A DNA stretch of 7,333 nt from NCBI GenBank assembly GCA_007127935.1, contig SKYL01000162.1, positions 1 through 7,333 on the forward strand. The letters run 5' to 3'. Positions 1-6,102 of this stretch are shown here, piece by piece. The notes beneath the pieces were generated by a model. The model was given only the letters and a program-made list of their open reading frames with translations, was not told the origin of the DNA and made no database searches. The translations under genes were made by a program, and so were the position numbers. The DNA comes from Halorhodospira sp. (lineage in GTDB: Bacteria; Pseudomonadota; Gammaproteobacteria; Nitrococcales; Halorhodospiraceae). Position 1 is the first letter of the stretch. Each line of letters starts with the position of its first letter.

Positions 1-1
1 C

Positions 2-1405
2 CATCCCCAACGCAATGAATACTGGCGGCACGGCTCCGTCTGCGAGGATTACGGGGCCATTGAGTGCGCGGTCTACGCGGTGGGCGGCTGGCTCGACGGC
101 TACGTCAACGCCATTCCCCGGCTGATGGAGGGGCTCTCCTGTCCCCGCAAGGCGCTCATCGGCCCGTGGCCCCACGCCTTTCCCCACGCCGCGGTGCCCG
201 GCCCGCGGATCGGCTTCTTCCAGGAGGCGGTCCGCTGGTGGGACTACTGGCTAAAGGGAGACGACACCGGGGTCATGGATGAGCCCATGGTGCGGGTCTG
301 GATGGAGGATTGGACGCCGCCGGGGCCGTACCTGGAGGATCGGCCCGGACGGTGGGTGGCAGAGGTGGAGTGGCCGTCGTCGCGCATTGCCCCGGGGCGT
401 TGGTATCTCCATGTGGGGGCGCTGGCCGACGTGCCCGGACCGGAGGACGCCGTCCGTGTCCGCTCACCGCAGACCACCGGGCTGAAGGGCGGCGACTACT
501 ACGGTTACGGGGCGGAGGGGGAGGGGCCGCTGGACCAGCGGGCCGATGACGGCAAATCATTGATCTTCGACTCTGATCCGCTGCCGGAACGGATGGAGAT
601 CCTCGGGGCGCCGGTGGTCACCCTCGACATCTCGGTGGACCAGCCGGTGGCCCACATGGCCGTCCGGCTCAACGACGTCGCCCCGGACGGCGCCTCGGCG
701 CGGGTCAGCTACGGGGTTCTCAACCTGACCCACCGCAACGGCCATGAGCGTCCGGAGGCGCTGCGCCCCGGGGAGCGTTACCGCGTCCGGGTGCGCCTCA
801 ACGACATCGCTCACGCGTTCCCCGCCGGGCATACCCTTCGAGTGGCGGTCTCCACCGCCTACTGGCCCTTGATCTGGCCCGCGTCGGACCCGGCGGAGCT
901 GACGATTCATACCGGGGAGAGCGTGTTGGAACTGCCGGTTCGCCCGCAGCGCCCGGAGGATGAACAGCTGCCGCCCTTCGAGCCGCCGGAACACGGCCCG
1001 GTGCCGGAGCATACGCCGGTGGAAATGGCCCGGGTGCGCCGGACGCTGGAGCGGGATCTGACCACCGACGAGACGGTCTACACCGTCAGCGGCGATACCG
1101 GGGACTTTCACGGGGCCACCGTGGCCCATATCGAGGAGATCGACCTGACCGTCGGCGCCACCCTCCGGCGCGTCTACCGCATCGGCGAGACCGATCCCCT
1201 CACCGCCCGTGCGGAGGTGGAGCAACGGACGGAGCTCCACCGGGGCGCCTGGTCGGTGCGGATCGGGACGCGGGTGGTGCTGACGGCAGACGCGGCGCGG
1301 TTCCGCGTCCGCGCGGAGTTGACCGCCCTGGAAGGCGCGGGAGACGAAGCCACGGAGGTCTTCCGGCGCACCTGGGACGAGTACGTCATCCGGGATCACC
1401 TGTAG
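2..1405 (+). CDS. CocE/NonD family alpha/beta hydrolase (peptidase S15-like), 5'-truncated
   Basis: The reading frame is open from base 2, giving 467 residues of a protein whose N-terminal part, including the expected nucleophilic serine, lies outside the window. Two active-site elements of the CocE/NonD (X-Pro dipeptidyl-peptidase-like) family are visible: GGWLDGY near the left edge (Asp32 of the visible part, bases 95-97) and GPWPHAFPH (His58, near base 173), matching the Asp and His of the Ser-Asp-His triad. The C-terminal jelly-roll domain of the family follows at about residues 175-330, with the typical segments RLNDVAPDGASARVSYG and HAFPAGHTLRVAVS. About 120 further residues of predicted beta character end the protein. 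The family hydrolyses esters or amides (cocaine esterase, cephalosporin acylases, dipeptidyl peptidases), and substrate cannot be assigned from this fragment. The gene ends in TAG and overlaps the 3' end of the opposing ATP-grasp gene by 10 bases. An internal GTG at base 80 is not a real start, because family sequence continues upstream of it. Confidence 0.9.
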   Translation, partial: HPQRNEYWRHGSVCEDYGAIECAVYAVGGWLDGYVNAIPRLMEGLSCPRKALIGPWPHAFPHAAVPGPRIGFFQEAVRWWDYWLKGDDTGVMDEPMVRVWMEDWTPPGPYLEDRPGRWVAEVEWPSSRIAPGRWYLHVGALADVPGPEDAVRVRSPQTTGLKGGDYYGYGAEGEGPLDQRADDGKSLIFDSDPLPERMEILGAPVVTLDISVDQPVAHMAVRLNDVAPDGASARVSYGVLNLTHRNGHERPEALRPGERYRVRVRLNDIAHAFPAGHTLRVAVSTAYWPLIWPASDPAELTIHTGESVLELPVRPQRPEDEQLPPFEPPEHGPVPEHTPVEMARVRRTLERDLTTDETVYTVSGDTGDFHGATVAHIEEIDLTVGATLRRVYRIGETDPLTARAEVEQRTELHRGAWSVRIGTRVVLTADAARFRVRAELTALEGAGDEATEVFRRTWDEYVIRDHL

Positions 1406-2427
1406 TGCATTCCGTACCGCGCCATGGCCGCCTCCACGATCATCGCCAGCAGGTCGGCATAGCTGTAGCCGGCGTAGCCGGCCATCACCGCCATCTTGCC
1501 GTTGTAGTTCCAGGTGGGGTTGTAGTTGGCGTCCAGCAGCCGGGGGACGCCGTCGGCACCGGCGCGGAAGTCGATCCGCGCGTAGTCGCGGCAGCCGAGC
1601 CGGGTGAACAGACGGGTGCCGTGGTCCACCAATTGGGCGTGGGTGGCCTCGTCCAGCGCCGCCGGTTGGAACCGAGGCGCGTGCCAGTACGGTGAGGCCG
1701 GGTCGGCCTTCGAGGCGTAGGGGAGAATCGGCGGCAGGCTGGCGTCGAGTCCGGAGTAGTCGATGACCAGCGGCGGCAGCACGGTGAGCCCGCTCTCCGG
1801 GTTGCCAATGATGCCCACGGTGTACTCGTCGCCGGTGAGGAACTCCTGGATCAGCGCCTGGGGCCGTTCCAGCGTATCGGCCAGCCGGCGCAGATAGGCG
1901 CGGGCCTCTTCCTCGTCGTGGACGACGCAGTCGGGGTCGATGCCGAGGCTGCCGTCGGTGGCGTTGGGTTTGATCAGTGACGGATAGCGGCCGGGCAGCG
2001 GCCACCGCTCCGCCCGCAGATCGACGAAGGTCTCCTCGGGTACCGGAATGCCCTGCGACGCGGCTATGGCCCGGATCAGTGCCTTGTCGGTGCACAGGCT
2101 CATACAGACTGGATCGGCACCGGTGTAGGGGATATCGAACATCTCCAGCAGCGCCGGTACGTGGAGTTCCTGCCGCAGCCGGTTGCGGTAACCGTTGTCG
2201 CAGAGATTCAGCGCCAAGCGTGGCGGCCGGGCGCGCAGCGCATCCAGAAGGCGGTCATGTTCGTCTAAGTAAGTGATCGTGAAGCCGGATAGGGAGGCCA
2301 GTGCGGCCTTGAGTTGTCGCACCCCCTCCAACTCGTCTTCGCCGATCCGCCCGTCGGCACCGTAGGCGTACGGCAGGCGGGGGTCGCCCAACAGCACGCC
2401 CAGATCCATCGTCGTTGGCGCGGTCAT
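1396..2427 (-). CDS. ATP-grasp ligase, D-alanine-D-alanine ligase-like
   Basis: The product is about 343 residues from the ATG at 2427. An in-frame ATG at 2463 would add 12 residues but would overlap the divergent gene, and an ATG at 2409 is also possible. No start has a clear Shine-Dalgarno. ATP-grasp landmarks appear in order (numbering from 2427): a lysine-containing strand LIKPNATDGSLGI near 151-163 (phosphate-binding loop), QEFLTGDEYTVG near 194-205, ARIDFR near 283-288, and LLDANYNP near 297-304. Asp286, Asp299 and Asn301 are the likely Mg ligands. In Ddl enzymes the middle one is normally Glu, so Asp299 is a conservative change. An N-terminal NLCDNGYRN segment resembles the Ddl substrate-binding region. 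The family joins a carboxylate to an amine through an acyl phosphate in the cytoplasm. No peptidoglycan genes are adjacent, so a dipeptide or peptide ligase with another substrate is as likely as true D-Ala-D-Ala ligase. It is convergent with the hydrolase and divergent from the propeller gene. Confidence 0.85.
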   Translation of the reverse strand: MTAPTTMDLGVLLGDPRLPYAYGADGRIGEDELEGVRQLKAALASLSGFTITYLDEHDRLLDALRARPPRLALNLCDNGYRNRLRQELHVPALLEMFDIPYTGADPVCMSLCTDKALIRAIAASQGIPVPEETFVDLRAERWPLPGRYPSLIKPNATDGSLGIDPDCVVHDEEEARAYLRRLADTLERPQALIQEFLTGDEYTVGIIGNPESGLTVLPPLVIDYSGLDASLPPILPYASKADPASPYWHAPRFQPAALDEATHAQLVDHGTRLFTRLGCRDYARIDFRAGADGVPRLLDANYNPTWNYNGKMAVMAGYAGYSYADLLAMIVEAAMARYGMHYR

Positions 2428-3510
2428 GGGATAACGTATAGCCAATGAACGCGGTCCCGTCACGGAAACGATCCCCCCGCCAAGTGGCCCCGTTGGCCGC
2501 GGTGGCGGTGGGGGTGCTCTTCTTTCTATCGCTGGAGCTCGCCGTGGGGCATCCGGATCGGTGGCGGCTGGTCAGTCCGTGGGCCGATGAGCACGTGATG
2601 AGCGTTGCCCGGGATGTCGAACGCGAGGTGATCTACGCCGGCGTCCAGGGCGGGGGCGTGATGGTGCGCGAAGCGGGAGCGTGGCGCTTGCACCCGGAAG
2701 TGATCCCGGGCGGCGCCTCGCCGGTGAACTTGGCGCTTACCCCGGACGGGGGGCTGCTCGCCGCCACCACCGGCGGGCTCTATCGTTCGGCGGACGGCGG
2801 ACGGCAGTGGGAGGCGGCGGTGGCGGGGGCGCACCTGCTCCAGGTCGATCTCGATGAGGACGGTTACGGTGTCGCCGCCGGGCCCGGCGGGGTCTTTCGC
2901 AGCGCCGATGGCGGGGTGCACTGGGAGGGCGTGACCATGGCGGGGTTACCCCGGGGTGCCGATCCGTATCGAGTGTTGCGGGAGCCGGCAGGCGGTCTGG
3001 TGTTGGGCACTGTCGGTGGTGCCGGCATCTACCGGTTGGCCGCCGGGGAGGCGCGGTGGCAGCCGGACGGGATGGGGCTGCATGGCGGGGCGCGGGTCTT
3101 CTCGCTGCTGATCTTGCCCGACGGGGCGTTGTTGGCGGGCACGGACGGCGGCGCCTATGGGCAAGAGCGGCCTGGCGGCCCCTGGACCTTGACCGGGCAA
3201 TACTGGCAGACCTTCCGGGTGCTCGATCTGGAGTGGGACCCGGAGCGGGATCGACTCTGGGTGGGGGGAGACGAGGCGGCCTGGAGTGCGTCTCTCCCGG
3301 CTGGTGGCGGCTTCCCGGAGGAGTGGCGGGTAACGGAGACGAGGGACGACTTCATAGCGCCGGTGGCCTGGATCGACGCCTCAGCCGACCCGGTCATGGC
3401 CACGGCGGGCGCCCTCTACGCGTGGGCGCCCGATCGGAGCCGGCGGCCGTCCATGGTCGCCTCGGCCCTGCTGGTCGCCTTTGGGGCGTGGCTGATCCTG
3501 CGTAGTGCCT

Positions 3511-4248
<738 letters not shown>

Positions 4249-4252
4249 GTTG

Positions 4253-4258
4253 CCTCCT
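4253..4258 (-). promoter_or_regulatory. Ribosome binding site of the peroxiredoxin-glutaredoxin gene
   Basis: On the minus strand the sequence reads AGGAGG, then CAAC, then the ATG at 4248. This full Shine-Dalgarno match fixes the start of the hybrid peroxiredoxin. The four-base spacing is slightly short. Confidence 0.8.
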
Positions 4259-4360
4259 AGCTTGATGGTTCGATGCCACCCCTACCGTGGGGGGTGATCC
4301 GGACACCGCGTATTCTCAGTGGGAATGGAATACAAGTTAAATAGATTCGAAGCGGTGTTG

Positions 4361-4389
4361 ATATTACCGTTGTCAATGACCGTCGTGAA
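4361..4389 (-). promoter_or_regulatory. Candidate sigma-70-like promoter for the peroxiredoxin-glutaredoxin gene
   Basis: Reading the minus strand, TTCACG (4389-4384) and TAATAT (4366-4361) are separated by 17 bases. Each matches the sigma-70 consensus at four of six positions. Transcription would begin near 4354 and give a leader of about 105 bases. A TTGACA at 4376-4371 is a better -35 hexamer but has no good -10 at proper distance. The call is weak. Confidence 0.3.
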
Positions 4390-4442
4390 GAGGGAAAGTG
4401 GATGGATCACGAGTGATGCGCGACGAGCGAGGGAAATAGTGC

Positions 4443-4471
4443 TGGCTTGGTAGGGAAACCCGTACTATGAT
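4443..4471 (+). promoter_or_regulatory. Candidate promoter of the cold shock gene
   Basis: TATGAT at 4466-4471 is a five-of-six match to the -10 consensus. The hexamer 17 bases upstream, TGGCTT (4443-4448), is a poor -35. Transcription from near 4478 would give an untranslated leader of about 115 bases before the cold shock start. Long leaders are characteristic of cspA-type mRNAs, where they control stability and translation with temperature. A small inverted repeat, CACT/AGTG, lies at 4472-4484 around the expected transcription start. Confidence 0.4.
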
Positions 4472-4581
4472 CACTATCGCAGTGTTCCACCTTGTAGCAA
4501 CATCGGCAGTACCCGTTTCGGTTGTCACTCCGTTCGTTCTTCAGGTCGGCCTGCAACAACCATCCACCGGATAACGATACG

Positions 4582-4587
4582 AGGAAA
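4582..4587 (+). promoter_or_regulatory. Ribosome binding site of the cold shock gene
   Basis: The purine-rich AGGAAA (within GAGGAAAGA) lies about 7-9 bases before the first of two adjacent ATG codons (4595 and 4598). The spacing favours the ATG at 4595. Confidence 0.6.
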
Positions 4588-4594
4588 GACGATC

Positions 4595-4798
4595 ATGATG
4601 ACCGGTACTGTGAAGTGGTTCGATGATGCCAAGGGCTTCGGATTCATTACCCCCGAGGACGGCAGCAAGGACGTGTTCGTGCACTTTTCCGCCATCCAGG
4701 GCTCCGGGTTCCGCAGCCTGGCGGAGGGCCAGCAGGTCCAGTTCGAGACGGAGAAGACCGCCAAGGGTCTGGCCGCGGCCAACGTCAACCCCGTTTAA
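4595..4798 (+). CDS. CspA-family cold shock protein (single-stranded nucleic-acid-binding chaperone)
   Basis: The 67-residue protein is a single cold shock domain, the usual length for the family. The RNP1 motif KGFGFITPEDG and the RNP2 motif VFVHFSAIQ are intact, as is the opening TGTVKWFDDAKGF. The conserved Trp, Phe and His residues of these motifs stack on bases of single-stranded RNA or DNA. CspA-type proteins melt mRNA secondary structure in the cytoplasm, at low temperature or constitutively depending on the paralogue, and which type this is cannot be read from the protein. The start at 4595 gives Met-Met, and the second ATG three bases on is equally possible. A candidate promoter with a leader of about 115 bases precedes it, and two hairpins including a strong terminator follow it. 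It therefore probably forms its own transcription unit. Confidence 0.96.
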   Translation: MMTGTVKWFDDAKGFGFITPEDGSKDVFVHFSAIQGSGFRSLAEGQQVQFETEKTAKGLAAANVNPV

Positions 4799-4811
4799 GG
4801 GGGTAGGCAGG

Positions 4812-4836
4812 CACCGGTAACCTTCGGTCGCCGGTG
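4812..4836 (+). repeat. Hairpin between the cold shock stop codon and its terminator
   Basis: CACCGG (4812-4817) and CCGGTG (4831-4836) pair perfectly. Inside, ACC (4820-4822) and GGT (4826-4828) can extend the stem after a small TA/CG internal loop. No T-run follows, so by itself it is not an intrinsic terminator. It may protect the 3' end of the mRNA. Confidence 0.55.
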
Positions 4837-4846
4837 TTCTCCCAGG

Positions 4847-4878
4847 GAAGCCCCGCCCAAGCGGGGCTTCTTTCGTTT
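4847..4878 (+). terminator. Intrinsic (rho-independent) terminator after the cold shock gene
   Basis: A perfect 10-base stem GAAGCCCCGC (4847-4856) / GCGGGGCTTC (4861-4870) with loop CCAA is followed by TTTCGTTT. It begins 48 bases after the cold shock stop codon. The T-tract ends only three bases before the Shine-Dalgarno of the next gene. Confidence 0.93.
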
Positions 4879-4881
4879 AGG

Positions 4882-4887
4882 GGAGGA
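4882..4887 (+). promoter_or_regulatory. Ribosome binding site deciding the start of the phosphodiesterase-like gene
   Basis: GGAGGA at 4882-4887 stands six bases before the GTG at 4894 and three bases before the GTG at 4891. It favours 4894 and rules out the upstream in-frame GTG at 4834, which lies inside the hairpin region. Confidence 0.7.
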
Positions 4888-4893
4888 TCGGTG

Positions 4894-6078
4894 GTGGGGG
4901 CCTCCTTGCAGATTCCAACATCCGTCTCCAGCTACGATGGTCACGGCATCGTCAACCTGATGGCGCGGATCGGCGCGGCGCTGGGTGGGCCGGTGGGGCC
5001 GTATCCGCCCATGGAGTTGCCGGGCGGCGAGGCCCTCGATCGTGCGTCCACCGTGATCTTGTGGGTTATTGACGGTCTGGGTGACCGCTATCTCAAAGGG
5101 CGGGCTTCCAGCGCCCTCGCGGCCCATCGGGTCCGCGGCGCCACGTCGGTCTTTCCGGCCACCACGTCGGCGGCGGTGACCACCTTCCATACCGGCCTCG
5201 CGCCGCGGGCCCACGGGGTGACCGGTTGGTTTATGCACCTGCGGGAGTTGGGGGCGGTGACCACATGGTTGACGTTCACCCCCCGTGGCGGTGGTCCGTG
5301 TTGGACGCAGGCCAATCCTGACGCGGAGGCGTTGCTGCGCCGTCCGGCGCTGTCCGACAACTGCTCGTGCGAGGCCCACCAAGTGACGCCCCGGGCCATC
5401 GTCGATACGCCCTATAGCCGTGCCACCCGCGGCCGTGCCGTGGGCCACGGCTACCGCACCCTCAATGAGTTGGTGGACCAAGTGGTCCGGCTGGCCCGGC
5501 ACACGGCGCCGCAACGCCGCTACATCTATGCCTACTGGCCCGACTTCGACGCCATCTGCCATGACAAAGGGGTGGCCAGCCCGGAAGCGGAAGCGGTTTT
5601 CGGGCGCGTGGACCGAGCCTTTCAGCGGTTGTTGGACGGCTTGGCGGGGAGCGGGTCGGTGGTGGTGGCCACCGCCGACCACGGCTTCATCGATACCGCA
5701 CCGTCGCGGATGGTCCATCTGGACGACCACCCCGAGTTGGCCGATTGCCTCAGCCTGCCCCTCTGCGGCGAGCCCCGGGCGGCCTACGCCTACCTGCGTC
5801 CGGGGATGGAGGCGCGGTTCGATACCTACGTGGCGGAGCGGCTGGCGGGGCAATGTGCCGCCTACCCATCCGAGCAGTTGGTGGACGCCGGCTGGTTCGG
5901 TCCCGCGCCGGAGCACCCGATGTTCCGCCACCGCATCGGGGACCGTATCCTGCTGCCGGCCGACGGCTGGGTGATCAAGGACGCCGTATTGGGGGAGCGC
6001 CTCTTCCGCCAGGTCGGCGTCCACGGCGGGGCTTCGGCCGATGAGCAGCAAGTCCCGGTGGTGCTGGCGGCACCGTGA
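4894..6078 (+). CDS. Alkaline phosphatase superfamily protein, type I phosphodiesterase/nucleotide pyrophosphatase-like
   Basis: From the GTG at 4894 the protein has 394 residues, with GTG 4891 as an alternative. It carries the two-metal site of the superfamily in order: Asp60 in WVIDGLGD, a probable Thr nucleophile (Thr91) in FPATTSAAVTTFHTG, Asp219 and His223 in PDFDAICHDKG, Asp262 and His263 in TADHG, and His377 in GVHGGAS near the C-terminus. The spacing fits PF01663 phosphodiesterase/nucleotide pyrophosphatase relatives, which cleave phosphodiester or phosphomonoester bonds with two metal ions, often zinc. No signal peptide or membrane helix is evident, so a cytoplasmic protein is likely, unlike secreted alkaline phosphatases. 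The natural substrate cannot be named. The gene is 24 bases upstream of the triple QueD-like gene and probably co-transcribed with it and queE. A function linked to 7-deazaguanine metabolism is inference from context only. Confidence 0.88.
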   Translation: MGASLQIPTSVSSYDGHGIVNLMARIGAALGGPVGPYPPMELPGGEALDRASTVILWVIDGLGDRYLKGRASSALAAHRVRGATSVFPATTSAAVTTFHTGLAPRAHGVTGWFMHLRELGAVTTWLTFTPRGGGPCWTQANPDAEALLRRPALSDNCSCEAHQVTPRAIVDTPYSRATRGRAVGHGYRTLNELVDQVVRLARHTAPQRRYIYAYWPDFDAICHDKGVASPEAEAVFGRVDRAFQRLLDGLAGSGSVVVATADHGFIDTAPSRMVHLDDHPELADCLSLPLCGEPRAAYAYLRPGMEARFDTYVAERLAGQCAAYPSEQLVDAGWFGPAPEHPMFRHRIGDRILLPADGWVIKDAVLGERLFRQVGVHGGASADEQQVPVVLAAP

Positions 6079-6102
6079 TACGCTGGCGCGGTCCATACTC
6101 CT

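Larger units (their letters stand above)
4249..4594. other. Divergent intergenic region between peroxiredoxin-glutaredoxin and cold shock genes
   Basis: No gene was found in these 346 bases, the only sizeable non-coding stretch of the window. The part around 4316-4380 is markedly AT-rich compared with its surroundings, as expected for promoters in a GC-rich genome. It holds candidate promoters for both genes (listed separately). It also holds a small inverted repeat, CACCCC/GGGGTG at 4277-4282 and 4291-4296, in the peroxiredoxin leader, and a 12-base palindrome ATCAC-GA-GTGAT at 4406-4417. These repeats are short enough to arise by chance. No riboswitch class was recognised. Confidence 0.7.

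Noticed and set aside
1460..1495. Repeated GTAGCCGGC units near the end of the ATP-grasp gene
   Set aside because: They are explained by the coding sequence of an Ala-Gly-Tyr repeat in the protein, and there is no sign of a separate repeat element.
557..2095. Long open frame on the minus strand (512 codons) spanning the hydrolase and ATP-grasp genes
   Set aside because: It is antisense to the well-supported hydrolase and out of frame with the ATP-grasp gene. The translation is rich in Arg, Pro, Gly and His with no recognisable motif, as expected for a shadow frame in GC-rich DNA.
4341..4370. Possible OxyR site around ATAGATTCGAA
   Set aside because: Only part of one half-site resembles the ATAG-N7-CTAT pattern. 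The required repeated spacing is absent.
4371..4376. Perfect TTGACA on the minus strand as -35 of the peroxiredoxin promoter
   Set aside because: No acceptable -10 hexamer occurs 16-18 bases downstream on that strand.
4406..4417. Palindrome ATCAC-GA-GTGAT as a defined operator
   Set aside because: Five-base arms are short enough to occur by chance in a region of this size, and the pattern matches no regulator site I can name. It is kept only as an item in the intergenic description.
4834..4893. GTG at 4834 as start of the phosphodiesterase-like protein
   Set aside because: It would place 20 residues across the hairpin and intrinsic terminator. A good Shine-Dalgarno at 4882-4887 supports the GTG at 4894.
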